Numbered from the stretch's first letter, positions 1 to 7,713 are shown. The stretch: DNA of 64,000 bases from an uncultured Allomuricauda sp. (GCF_947495325.1 NZ_CANLYK010000002.1:124001-188000), one strand, 5' to 3'. The notes: generated by a model not told the origin, from the letters alone. Numbers and translations: made by a program.

Positions 1-69
1 CCCCGGCAAGAATCGAACTTGCATCTAAAGTTTAGGAAACTTCTATTCTATCCATTGAACTACGGGGCC
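1..69 (-). tRNA. tRNA-Arg (anticodon CCT), 3' end cut by the window
   Basis: On the minus strand the cloverleaf reads acceptor GGCCCCG, D-stem GTTC/GAAT, anticodon stem GAAGT/ACTTT around loop TTCCTAA (anticodon CCT), and T arm GCAAG-TTCGATT-CTTGC. The 3' acceptor strand begins CGGGG and runs off position 1, so its last two bases and the discriminator lie outside. It decodes AGG arginine codons. Confidence 0.93.
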
Positions 70-117
70 ATTCTCATAAATGGATTGCAAAAATATGTTT
101 TTTAGGAAAAAGAATTT

Positions 118-531
118 TTAATGGGGCAATTTATCTTTTAGCAGGCCATAAAGGTAGGTCCCAAGAACAGCAGATAGCAACACAACCAAAATTGGAAAGA
201 ATCCAGCGCCTAGCAAGGTAAATATTGGACCAGGGCATGCACCGGCCAAAGCCCATCCCAATCCGAAAAGGATTCCTCCAAACAAATACCTTCTAATTCC
301 TTTTTCTTTGGGGGCAAAATCAATCCGTTCCCCAAAAAAGGATTTTATATTAAATCGTTTTATAAGTTGAATCCCAATTACACCAATTGTTATTGCAGAC
401 CCTATGATTCCATACATATGAAATGCATCAAACTGGAACATCTCATAAATTCGGAACCAAGATGCTGCTTCCGATTTGAACAATACAATTCCAAAAAATA
501 GCCCAATCAAAAAATACGCAAGTGTTCTCAT
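118..531 (-). CDS. YeeE/YedE-type (DUF6691) membrane protein, second half of a split sulfur-compound transporter
   Basis: A 137-residue integral membrane protein with about four hydrophobic segments. Residues 97-102 read GACPGP, the cysteine-bearing pore motif of the YeeE/YedE (thiosulfate transporter) family; C99 is the expected relay cysteine. Full-length YeeE has two pseudo-symmetric halves. This gene looks like one half, and the preceding gene supplies the other with its GGCTSGH motif. It starts 2 nt after that gene stops, so the two are surely co-transcribed and probably heterodimerise. The role in import or handling of thiosulfate or persulfide-type sulfur is inferred from the family and from the rhodanese and persulfide-dioxygenase genes nearby. 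Confidence 0.85.
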   Translation of the reverse strand: MRTLAYFLIGLFFGIVLFKSEAASWFRIYEMFQFDAFHMYGIIGSAITIGVIGIQLIKRFNIKSFFGERIDFAPKEKGIRRYLFGGILFGLGWALAGACPGPIFTLLGAGFFPILVVLLSAVLGTYLYGLLKDKLPH

Positions 532-533
532 AA

Positions 534-1091
534 TTAAAAAATTAGGGTAAATAAAACATGAACAGTAAACAAGCCTCCAATAAAGAAACCAATAACCGCA
601 ATCAATGAGGGAAGTTGCAAATTACTTAGGCCTGAAATAGCATGTCCTGAAGTACAACCTCCTGCGTAACGCGCGCCAAAGCCAACAAAAAGACCACCAA
701 GAATCAATAAAATTATCCCCTTCACATCTGAAAATACTTCAACATCAAACAACTCTTTTGGAAGGTAGGTTGTTCCAGCACTTTCAAACCCAAGAGCTTG
801 TAATTTTACTACGGTATTTGGATTTATAGCAACAGATGTATCAGAAGACAATAGATTACTACCAATAAATCCTCCTAACACAACTCCTGCAACTACAACT
901 AGGTTCCATCGCTGTGATTTCCAATCGAATTTGAAAAAATCTGAATGCCTTCCAGCTCCGCAGAGGGTACAAAGTGTTCTAAGATTTGAGGACATCCCAA
1001 ATCGCTTGCCAAGCATAATCAATAAAAACATTGTAAGCGCAAGTAATGGGCCCGCTATATACCACGGCCACGGCTTTAAAAGTATTTCCAT
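534..1091 (-). CDS. YeeE/YedE family membrane protein, first half of a split sulfur-compound transporter
   Basis: A 185-residue membrane protein with about five hydrophobic segments. Residues 144-150 read GGCTSGH, the hallmark cysteine motif of YeeE/YedE (Sulf_transp) proteins, with C146 as the likely relay cysteine. A second pair, CTLC, lies at 41-44 in a cytosolic-looking loop and is unusual enough to note. It is followed after 2 nt by the shorter YeeE-like gene and preceded after 2 nt by a DUF2892 gene, giving a tight three-gene operon. Substrate is not determined; thiosulfate is the precedent in the family. Confidence 0.87.
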   Translation of the reverse strand: MEILLKPWPWYIAGPLLALTMFLLIMLGKRFGMSSNLRTLCTLCGAGRHSDFFKFDWKSQRWNLVVVAGVVLGGFIGSNLLSSDTSVAINPNTVVKLQALGFESAGTTYLPKELFDVEVFSDVKGIILLILGGLFVGFGARYAGGCTSGHAISGLSNLQLPSLIAVIGFFIGGLFTVHVLFTLIF

Positions 1092-1093
1092 AG

Positions 1094-1300
1094 TTACTTT
1101 TTAACTTTACATGTGTTGAGTCCTACCAAGGTATACAAGGGACAAAAACTTACAAAACTGGTAACTAAAAAAACTCCGGCAAGAGCTAAAAGTACATAGC
1201 CCAACGTTCCTGAAATTACATTTTGATAAAATAACACTGCCACTATTACGGCAACGACAAAACGAACGATTCTATCAATGTTGCCCATATTCTTTTTCAT
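1094..1300 (-). CDS. DUF2892 (YgaP-like transmembrane) protein
   Basis: A 68-residue protein of the DUF2892 type: an N-terminal GNIDRIVRF motif, two transmembrane helices, and a C-terminal FCPLYTLVGLNTCK signature with two cysteines. The longest open frame begins at a TTG at 1333, but the ATG at 1300 (MKKNMGNIDR) gives the usual family N-terminus and was chosen. DUF2892 domains are often fused to or encoded beside rhodaneses, as in YgaP, and may help pass sulfane sulfur at the membrane. It is the first clear gene of the YeeE operon. Confidence 0.85.
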   Translation of the reverse strand: MKKNMGNIDRIVRFVVAVIVAVLFYQNVISGTLGYVLLALAGVFLVTSFVSFCPLYTLVGLNTCKVKK

Positions 1301-1310
1301 AAGATTACGT

Positions 1311-1409
1311 TTATTGTTTAAAGTACTCAACAAACCAAACTATCACCGAAACAATTGCAATGCAAAGTATACATACGATTCCCAGTTTGGCTGCCTTATT
1401 TAATTTCAC
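1311..1409 (-). CDS. possible small membrane protein (about 32 residues)
   Basis: An open frame on the minus strand codes for a basic start (KLNKAAK) followed by one hydrophobic helix (LGIVCILCIAIVSVIVWFV) and a short EYFKQ tail. The longest form starts at an ATG at 1433, but that ATG lies upstream of the predicted transcription start near 1408, so a GTG at 1409 would be needed, giving a leaderless message. The composition is convincingly protein-like and it ends 10 nt before the DUF2892 gene, but the start problem leaves it doubtful. Confidence 0.3.
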   Translation of the reverse strand: MKLNKAAKLGIVCILCIAIVSVIVWFVEYFKQ

Positions 1410-1412
1410 ACC

Positions 1413-1486
1413 CAAATGTAAACAATGCACCATAACTAATATGTTACTTTTGTTACACTCCCAACTCCTTTAAAATATTACTTTTA
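1413..1486. promoter_or_regulatory. Crp/Fnr-type box with divergent -7 elements
   Basis: GTTAC-TTTT-GTTAC at 1443-1456 is a 5-4-5 palindrome of the form GTWAC-N4-GTWAC, the size of an FNR or Crp site. Leftward, a minus-strand TACATTTG (1420-1413) matches TAnnTTTG with the box centre 36.5 bp from its end. Rightward, TACTTTTA (1479-1486) matches 7 of 8 positions at the same 36.5-bp spacing. Both promoters would place the activator near -41.5. It would serve the YeeE operon and the hydroxylase gene. Confidence 0.65.
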
Positions 1487-1547
1487 TCTTAATAAAAAGA
1501 ATCTAGAAATTGGGCAGGCAGTCTTCATTTTAAGTACTTCACATTAG

Positions 1548-2423
1548 ATGGAACTATATTGGGAAAGTTTACAAAATGGGTTTATGGGTTCTTTGCAATG
1601 GACATGGAATTCTATATTGTTCAGAGTTCCCTGGTACACCAATTATTTTTGGGGATTGATTGTAATTTCATTGCTGATCTGGGGTCTGGAAATTCTATTT
1701 CCATGGCGAAAACAACAATCTATTTTTAGAAAGGATTTTTGGTTGGATGCATTTTATATGTTCTTCAATTTCTTCATTTTTGCCATAATAATTGGTGGCG
1801 TCTATAAGTTTCTAGGGGTTTTATTTGAAGATTTGGGGATTACCCTAAAAAGCCTGGCGATTTTTAATCTATCCATGTGGCCCCAATGGCTACAGCTTCT
1901 TGTTTTCTTTATTGTTTTGGATTTTGTTCAATGGTTTACCCATGTGCTGTTACATAAGTTTCCTTTCCTATGGCAATTTCATAAAATACACCACAGTGTA
2001 AAAGAAATGGGATTTGCCGCTCATTTACGGTACCATTGGATGGAAAATATACTTTACAAACCTTTAAAAACAATTGGCATCATGCTTTTGGGAGGGTTTG
2101 AACCACAGCATGCCTATATTGTTCATTTTGCAGCCATCACTATCGGACATTTGAACCATGCTAATCTAAAATTGACATGGGGGCCGCTAAAATATATACT
2201 GAATAATCCCGTGATGCATCTATACCACCATTCCTATACTTTGCCAGAAGGAAAATATGGAGTGAACTTTGGAATAAGCCTAAGCTTATGGGACTATCTT
2301 TTTAAGACCAATTATATTCCTGAACAAAGTGGCACAATTAAATTAGGGTTCTCTGGTGACGAAACTGTGCCAAAAAGTTTCTGGAGGCAGTTGATCTATG
2401 GTTTCACAAAAGTTAAAGAGTAG
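1548..2423 (+). CDS. fatty acid hydroxylase / sterol desaturase superfamily membrane protein
   Basis: A 291-residue membrane-bound di-iron oxygenase. The eight-histidine set is visible: HVLLH (H132, H136), HKIHH (H145, H148, H149), HLNH (H201, H204) and HLYHH (H224, H227, H228). Four to five hydrophobic segments flank these motifs. The family hydroxylates or desaturates lipid chains or sterol-like substrates; the actual substrate cannot be read from sequence. It is transcribed away from the YeeE operon and appears to share the Crp/Fnr box at 1443-1456. It ends 10 nt before the convergent DUF5694 gene. Confidence 0.88.
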   Translation: MELYWESLQNGFMGSLQWTWNSILFRVPWYTNYFWGLIVISLLIWGLEILFPWRKQQSIFRKDFWLDAFYMFFNFFIFAIIIGGVYKFLGVLFEDLGITLKSLAIFNLSMWPQWLQLLVFFIVLDFVQWFTHVLLHKFPFLWQFHKIHHSVKEMGFAAHLRYHWMENILYKPLKTIGIMLLGGFEPQHAYIVHFAAITIGHLNHANLKLTWGPLKYILNNPVMHLYHHSYTLPEGKYGVNFGISLSLWDYLFKTNYIPEQSGTIKLGFSGDETVPKSFWRQLIYGFTKVKE

Positions 2424-2433
2424 TTTTGCCTAT

Positions 2434-3303
2434 TCAATAGTTTTCCAACTCATTGAATTCCACAAAATCAAATTGGGGTGAGGCTTCCAAAAATTGTCGC
2501 AGTATGGCTGCGTGTCCATTGCCCATAACCACTAAAATTCTATCTTCAGTACTTTCAGTCAGTTGTATAATTTTGGAAAAAATACGTGCATTCCTGTTGT
2601 ACCACCAAATGGAAAGATTGTCCGCTCCCTGAACATCTCCTGCAGTAAAATTTCCTGTGAGATAAGTGCCATAGTTTGCATTGTGCGATTCCCTACTGTT
2701 GATGTGCTTAAAAAAATCCAATATATGTACTTTATTGAGCATCTTCTCTCTGTAATTCAACCATTCTTTGGCCATATCCCAATACGGGTCTTGGGCGTTC
2801 CAATCAATTTTATTTGTAATTGACTTTAAAAAAACCGAGTCTTTTTTATACAAGTCCTGGCTTAGGGAATGTACATCAATACTATATAATGTATCCATAC
2901 TAAAATCATTGGCAATTCGCATTGCAAGCTGATAGCGTTCATCCCTTTTATCCCTGTGCATTCCAGATTTATACTCCCGAAGTTTTGAAGTAGCATTCCA
3001 TTTTGACCTAGCTTCAATGGCCACTTTAGTAGGTTTAAACCGTTTAATGTATTCAACCAGTTCTGCTACTTCACTTTTCTTGGGTTCTTTTAGCACATCG
3101 ATTTTATCCTCCTCCATCGTTTTAAAGCTATCCAATCCAGGATAGTGAAAATGAAAAGACCCAACCACGAGTACCTGTGCTCTTTCTTTGGGAAAAAATT
3201 CAGAAGGTAGTTTTAAGCTTATTTTTTCATCATTGTCCTTTACTTGACCAAATGTTATTGAACAACATAAACAAAAAAGTGTGGAAAGGTGAAGTATTCT
3301 CAT
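2434..3303 (-). CDS. DUF5694 family secreted protein (TraB/PrgY-like fold suspected)
   Basis: A 289-residue protein with a signal peptide (hydrophobic to about residue 19, ending TFGQ) and the DUF5694 pattern: an early VVGSFHFHYPG motif, an acidic/basic helix around VAIEARSKWN, and a late MGNGHAAILRQFL motif. The GxxH elements resemble those of the TraB/PrgY group. No function is established. It lies downstream of the rhodanese lipoprotein gene with a 64-nt gap. A lone GTTAC near 3343 is not a full Crp/Fnr box, so membership in the sulfur regulon is unproven. Confidence 0.75.
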   Translation of the reverse strand: MRILHLSTLFCLCCSITFGQVKDNDEKISLKLPSEFFPKERAQVLVVGSFHFHYPGLDSFKTMEEDKIDVLKEPKKSEVAELVEYIKRFKPTKVAIEARSKWNATSKLREYKSGMHRDKRDERYQLAMRIANDFSMDTLYSIDVHSLSQDLYKKDSVFLKSITNKIDWNAQDPYWDMAKEWLNYREKMLNKVHILDFFKHINSRESHNANYGTYLTGNFTAGDVQGADNLSIWWYNRNARIFSKIIQLTESTEDRILVVMGNGHAAILRQFLEASPQFDFVEFNELENY

Positions 3304-3367
3304 CTTATAGAATTTTATAATTCAAAGAGTAAGACACTATAAATTTGTTACAGTAAAAAAGAACTAA

Positions 3368-3751
3368 TCATTTTTTTCTGCTCCATTCATCATATCCCCC
3401 GGAATAATCATAAATTTTCTTGAAACCACTTTGCTTTAATAATTCTGCAGCGCGATTGCTTCGCCCACCTTTTTTACAATAGAGGTAAACCGGTTTGGCT
3501 TTATCAAGTGTAGAAATTTGTTCTAAAAATGTTTCTTTCTGATTTATATCGAAATTCAAAGCATCATCTATGTGTCCATTTTCATACTCCGCTTGGGTTC
3601 TCACATCTATCAATTGCACATTTTTGCCAATAGCATTCTCCTTAAGTGTTTCTTTATCAATTTTTTTGATGATTTCTTCTTGCTGGGATTGACATGAAAC
3701 AAGTTGTAAAAAACAAAAAACGAATACGACTGTCTTTAGAATACTTTTCAA
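3368..3751 (-). CDS. rhodanese-like lipoprotein (periplasmic sulfurtransferase)
   Basis: A single rhodanese domain with an active-site loop CKKGGRS (persulfide-forming cysteine) after a lipoprotein signal peptide with lipobox LVSC. The open frame extends to a GTG at 3781, which would overlap the upstream gene by 22 nt. The TTG at 3751 was preferred because it gives a standard short basic n-region (MKSILK) and a 8-nt gap. Anchored in the envelope, it probably moves sulfane sulfur between donors and thiols. It follows the MBL-rhodanese fusion and is presumably co-transcribed with it. Confidence 0.85.
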   Translation of the reverse strand: MKSILKTVVFVFCFLQLVSCQSQQEEIIKKIDKETLKENAIGKNVQLIDVRTQAEYENGHIDDALNFDINQKETFLEQISTLDKAKPVYLYCKKGGRSNRAAELLKQSGFKKIYDYSGGYDEWSRKK

Positions 3752-3759
3752 AACGATAG

Positions 3760-5169
3760 CTATTTTAGGGTGGTGGGACACACAAAATCAGTAACTGGAA
3801 TCCCAGCGTCCTTGATTGCCTTATAACCTCCGGCAACATCAACAAGGTTATGAATGCCCCTGCTTTTAAGGATTGATGCTGCAATAACACTCCGATACCC
3901 TCCGGCACAATGCACATAAAAGGTTTCTTTTTCAGGAAATTCAGCCAAATGGTCATTGATGAAATCCAATGGGGTTAATTTGGCACCTTCAACATGTTCT
4001 GCGTTAAATTCCGTTTCCTTCCGAACATCAAATACGGGAATTCCATTTTCCAAACGTGCCTTAAGCTCATTTGCATCTATGCTTTCTACAGTATCCTCTT
4101 CCTTTCCTGCATCCTTCCAAGCTTGCATACCTCCTTTTAAATAGCCAAGAGTGCCATCAAAGCCTACTCGTGAAAGGCGTGTAATGGTCTCTTCTTCTTT
4201 TCCTTCAGGAACCACCAAAAGAATGGGCTGTTCAACATCTGCAATCAATGCTCCCACCCATGGGGCAAAGCTTCCATCCAATCCAATAAATATAGATCTT
4301 GGCACATGTCCTTTTACAAAATCATTTTGATGTCTCACATCTAAAACTATTGCCCCAGTTTCATTTGCAGCCGTTTCAAAAGCATCTGGTGTTAAGGCTT
4401 GCGTGCCTCTTTGTAAAACCTCATCAATATCCTCATATCCTTCCTTATTCATCTTTACATTCAAAGGAAAATATTGTGGTGGTGGCAATAGGCCATCGGT
4501 GACCTCTTTTATAAATTCTTCTCTGGTCATGTCTGCACGTAGTGCATAATTCATTTTTTTCTGATTTCCCAACGTATCCACGGTTTCCTTCATCATATTC
4601 TTTCCACAAGCTGAGCCAGCTCCATGGGCTGGGTAAACGATAATATCATCGGCCAAGGGCATTATTTTGTTTCGGAGGCTATCAAATAAAATCCCAGCCA
4701 ATTCTTCTTGGGTCATATGGGCTGCTTTCTGGGCCAGATCAGGCCTTCCCACATCTCCCAGAAATAAGGTATCCCCACTAAAAATAGCATGGTCTTTTCC
4801 TGATTCATCTTTCAATAAAAAGGTAGTGCTTTCCATAGTATGTCCAGGGGTGTGGAGCACCTTTATAATCAAATTTCCCAACTTAAATTCTTGCCCATCT
4901 TCTGCAATGATGGCATCAAAAGAGGGGTTTGCATTTGGGCCATACACAATTGCTGCTCCTGTTTCTTTGGAAAGTGTCACGTGTCCACTAACAAAATCGG
5001 CGTGAAAATGCGTCTCAAAAATATATTTTATTGTAGCTCCATCTTCTTTAGCTCTTTTTATATAGGGTTTTACCTCTCTTAAGGGGTCGATAATGGCAAC
5101 TTCTCCTTGGCTCTCAATATAATAAGCTCCTTGTGCCAAGCACCCTGTGTATATCTGTTCAATTTTCAT
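3760..5169 (-). CDS. persulfide dioxygenase-like metallo-beta-lactamase fused to two rhodanese domains
   Basis: A 469-residue cytosolic protein. Residues 1-230 form an MBL domain of ETHE1/CstB type: HFHAD at 54-58, H110 in HTPGH, D133 in SGDTLFLGD and H182. By family precedent H54, H110 and D133 bind a single iron that oxidises persulfide to sulfite. Position 59 is Phe where the classic motif has His. Rhodanese 1 (about 265-360) has VVPEG at its catalytic loop and lacks the cysteine, so it is structural. Rhodanese 2 (about 370-465) keeps the loop CAGGYRS with C421. The predicted role is sulfide and persulfide detoxification. It has its own Crp/Fnr-type promoter. Confidence 0.92.
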   Translation of the reverse strand: MKIEQIYTGCLAQGAYYIESQGEVAIIDPLREVKPYIKRAKEDGATIKYIFETHFHADFVSGHVTLSKETGAAIVYGPNANPSFDAIIAEDGQEFKLGNLIIKVLHTPGHTMESTTFLLKDESGKDHAIFSGDTLFLGDVGRPDLAQKAAHMTQEELAGILFDSLRNKIMPLADDIIVYPAHGAGSACGKNMMKETVDTLGNQKKMNYALRADMTREEFIKEVTDGLLPPPQYFPLNVKMNKEGYEDIDEVLQRGTQALTPDAFETAANETGAIVLDVRHQNDFVKGHVPRSIFIGLDGSFAPWVGALIADVEQPILLVVPEGKEEETITRLSRVGFDGTLGYLKGGMQAWKDAGKEEDTVESIDANELKARLENGIPVFDVRKETEFNAEHVEGAKLTPLDFINDHLAEFPEKETFYVHCAGGYRSVIAASILKSRGIHNLVDVAGGYKAIKDAGIPVTDFVCPTTLK

Positions 5170-5186
5170 ATTTTCTAATTTTATTT

Positions 5187-5230
5187 CAAAGATATTCTGC
5201 CCAATCTACTTTTACAGTTACTAAAGTTAC
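5187..5230 (-). promoter_or_regulatory. Crp/Fnr-type box and -7 element for the MBL-rhodanese gene
   Basis: On the plus strand GTTAC-TAAA-GTTAC occupies 5217-5230, overlapping the SulP stop codon. The minus-strand TATCTTTG at 5194-5187 matches TAnnTTTG. The box centre is 36.5 bp from the end of the -7 element. No TTTG -33 element is present, as expected for an activator-dependent promoter. Confidence 0.65.
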
Positions 5231-6960
5231 AAATGCTTTGTTCGGGATTGTAGTGAAATTTTCTCTTGAATCTCACTTCTTCCCTTTTGGTTGGAGCAGC
5301 AATCAACTGCTTCGAAGGTCTGTACAAAAAGGTTTTCTTTTCCAATAACATCAATAAGTCCACTGCTATAAAAAATATCACGGGTTGGTCCAATTGCTCC
5401 GGCAATCAAAAACTGAATGTTCTTTGAATGTAAATCTTTCACAATACGTTCCAACATTGCAGCAGCACTACTATCAATATAATTGATTGCCTCAGCATTT
5501 AGAATGACATACCTCAGGTCCACTCCTTTTAAGTCAATTTGTTTGTACAATTCCTTTTTAAAATAGTCCTTGTTGCCAAAATAAAGTTGGGCATCAAACC
5601 TAAAGATCAATGTATTGGTATTTACCTCGACTTCTTCCGTAAAGCGATTCACATTTTTGAAATAATTTGTTCCTTGTATTCTTCCCAACACGGCTATATG
5701 CGGATTGGATATGCGATACACCAATAGCAAAAGTGAGAGTAAAACCCCTAAAACTATTCCTTCTATCAAACCAATAAAAAGGGTCATTAAAAAAGTAATC
5801 ACCAATAGGAAAAACTCATCTTTTCTATGTTTGAAAAGGTCTCTAGGATATTTTACATCTATGAGTCCTATCACGGAAACGATGATTATTGCGCCGAGGA
5901 CTGCCGTTGGCAAATTGTAAAAAAGCGGGGTTAAAAACAAAAGTGTCCCTGCAATGATCACAGCGCTAAAGATTAGTGCCATTCCAGTTTTGGCACCTAC
6001 TTGTTCGTTAACAGCGGTTCGGGAAAAACTTCCAGATACTGGAAAAGACTGAAAGAGGGACCCCAAAAGATTGGAAAGTCCGAGAGCCCTAAGTTCTTGG
6101 TTGGCATCCAGTTCATACTCCGTATGTTTTTCTTCAACGGTTTTTCCTATGGAAATGGATTCCATAAATCCAAAAAGGGCGATGGTTATAGCTATTGGCA
6201 ATAACGAACCAAGTTCTGAGAGATGGATATTAGGGACTTTTAGCATGGGCAATCCTTTCGGAATTTCACCAACAACTCTCACGCCTTTTGCTTCAAGACC
6301 AAGAAATACTACTGCAACTATACCTAAAATAACCAGTATGAGCGGAGTAGGTATCTTTTTGCTGATTCTGTTCATGAGAAGTATAAAAAGGATTGCTCCC
6401 AAACCCAATAAAAGAACATATATATTGGTTTGATCAATATTTCCAAAGATGTTTTCGAGTAGGGTATGAATTTTACTTGATTGGGCAAACTCAACGCCCA
6501 AAACATGCCTCACTTGCCCCAACCCAATTAATATTGCAGCGGCAGAAGTAAACCCACTAATAACAGGCTTGGATAAAAAATTGACGAAAAAGCCCATTTT
6601 CAAAAAGCCCAAAATCAATTGAATCCCTCCAATAATCAAAGTTAAAAATAGGACGACTGAAATATAGTCTTGGATATTGGAAAGCTGCAAAGCGCCAATT
6701 CCTGCTGCAACCAATAAGGAATCCATGGCTACGGGACCTACGCCCAATTGTCTTGATGTTCCTGTAATGGCATAAATAAATTGTGGAACCAAAGCGGCAT
6801 AAAGCCCATAAATAGGTGGCATTCCCGCAATCATTGCGTATGCCATTCCTTGCGGAATCAGCATAATACCAAGGGTGCCCCCGGCAATTAAATCGTTATA
6901 AAAGAAGGAACGATTATACTCTTTTATCCAAGATAAGATTGGAAAATACCGTTTGAACAT
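5227..6960 (-). CDS. SulP family anion transporter with C-terminal STAS domain
   Basis: A 577-residue transporter. The N-terminus carries the SulP signature (IPQGMAYAMIAGMPPIYGLY, near residues 36-55) and ten or more hydrophobic segments. The last 130 residues form a STAS domain with the conserved INYIDSSAA loop. Family members move sulfate, bicarbonate or other anions. Beside a persulfide dioxygenase and rhodaneses, export or exchange of sulfite or sulfate is a reasonable inference. It has a Crp/Fnr-type promoter immediately upstream and lies between the regulator gene and the MBL-rhodanese gene. Confidence 0.93.
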   Translation of the reverse strand: MFKRYFPILSWIKEYNRSFFYNDLIAGGTLGIMLIPQGMAYAMIAGMPPIYGLYAALVPQFIYAITGTSRQLGVGPVAMDSLLVAAGIGALQLSNIQDYISVVLFLTLIIGGIQLILGFLKMGFFVNFLSKPVISGFTSAAAILIGLGQVRHVLGVEFAQSSKIHTLLENIFGNIDQTNIYVLLLGLGAILFILLMNRISKKIPTPLILVILGIVAVVFLGLEAKGVRVVGEIPKGLPMLKVPNIHLSELGSLLPIAITIALFGFMESISIGKTVEEKHTEYELDANQELRALGLSNLLGSLFQSFPVSGSFSRTAVNEQVGAKTGMALIFSAVIIAGTLLFLTPLFYNLPTAVLGAIIIVSVIGLIDVKYPRDLFKHRKDEFFLLVITFLMTLFIGLIEGIVLGVLLSLLLLVYRISNPHIAVLGRIQGTNYFKNVNRFTEEVEVNTNTLIFRFDAQLYFGNKDYFKKELYKQIDLKGVDLRYVILNAEAINYIDSSAAAMLERIVKDLHSKNIQFLIAGAIGPTRDIFYSSGLIDVIGKENLFVQTFEAVDCCSNQKGRSEIQEKISLQSRTKHL

Positions 6961-6976
6961 TTAGCACTTCTTTTTG

Positions 6977-7020
6977 CAAAAATACAGTGTTAACTACTGT
7001 TTCTTAGTAACAAAAGAGAC
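6977..7020 (-). promoter_or_regulatory. Crp/Fnr-type box (one degenerate half) and -7 element for the SulP gene
   Basis: On the plus strand GTAAC-AAAA-GAGAC occupies 7007-7020; the first half is perfect and the second matches 3 of 5. The minus-strand TATTTTTG at 6984-6977 matches TAnnTTTG. Box-to--7 spacing is again 36.5 bp, which is the main argument that the site is real. Confidence 0.55.
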
Positions 7021-7025
7021 AAAAG

Positions 7026-7658
7026 CTATAAATCTACAATTACAATATGGTTTCTGTGGAGTTCCAGTTTTTTCATTTTTTCCAGCTTTTTCAGTAATCT
7101 GGAAACTACAACTCTTGAGGTGTGAAGATCATACGCAATTTCCTGATGTGTACTTCGAATGCGATTGTCATTGGTGACCTCGGATTTCTTTTTAAGGTAT
7201 TCCACCAGCCGCTCATCCAAATTTTTAAAGGCAATACTATCCACCGTATGCAACAATTCGTTCAAACGATTATGATAGCTTTCAAAAACATAGTTACGCC
7301 ACCCCTTGTATTTTGCCATCCACTCTTCCATTTTTTGGACAGGGACCATAATAATTTTTGTTTCCGTTTCCGCAATGGCCCTAATTTCACTTTTGGTCTG
7401 TCCTAGACAACACGCCATGGTCACAGAACAGGTTTCACCTTCTTCCAGATAGTATAACAACAATTCATCGCCTTCTTCATCTTCGCGCAGAACCTTAATT
7501 GCCCCGTTGAGAAGCAATGGTATTGCTCTTACATAATTTCCAATATCCATTATGGTTTCACCTGCAGTTATTTCATATAATTTCCCAGCCTGGGCGATTT
7601 CATCAATCAAGGGTTGTTCAAATTGTGCTCCAAAGGTGTTTAGAAGTTCCTCTTTCAT
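7026..7658 (-). CDS. Crp/Fnr family transcriptional regulator with a cysteine cluster
   Basis: An N-terminal cyclic-nucleotide-binding-type beta-barrel is followed by a C-terminal winged helix (RSTHQEIAYDLHTSRVVVSR is the recognition region). The sensor domain contains CSVTMACC, giving three closely spaced cysteines that could sense persulfide or redox state. The ATG at 7658 (MKEELLNTFG) was chosen over one six codons upstream because it gives the standard N-terminus. It sits at the head of the sulfur locus and is the obvious candidate to bind the GTWAC-N4-GTWAC boxes there. An imperfect box (GTTAC-CGGA-TAAAC, 7714-7727) upstream hints at autoregulation. Confidence 0.88.
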   Translation of the reverse strand: MKEELLNTFGAQFEQPLIDEIAQAGKLYEITAGETIMDIGNYVRAIPLLLNGAIKVLREDEEGDELLLYYLEEGETCSVTMACCLGQTKSEIRAIAETETKIIMVPVQKMEEWMAKYKGWRNYVFESYHNRLNELLHTVDSIAFKNLDERLVEYLKKKSEVTNDNRIRSTHQEIAYDLHTSRVVVSRLLKKLEKMKKLELHRNHIVIVDL

Positions 7659-7713
7659 TATTCTAAGGTAATGCATTTGTGGAAGAAATATTCAAAGTTT
7701 TATTGGATAGACA

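Noticed and set aside
3343..3347. Single GTTAC upstream of the DUF5694 gene
   Set aside because: Only one half-site and no TAnnTTTG at the 36.5-bp spacing, so it is not counted with the Crp/Fnr boxes.
4667..5005. 112-codon plus-strand frame opposite the MBL-rhodanese gene
   Set aside because: Antisense to a well-supported enzyme with intact catalytic motifs; no domain of its own.
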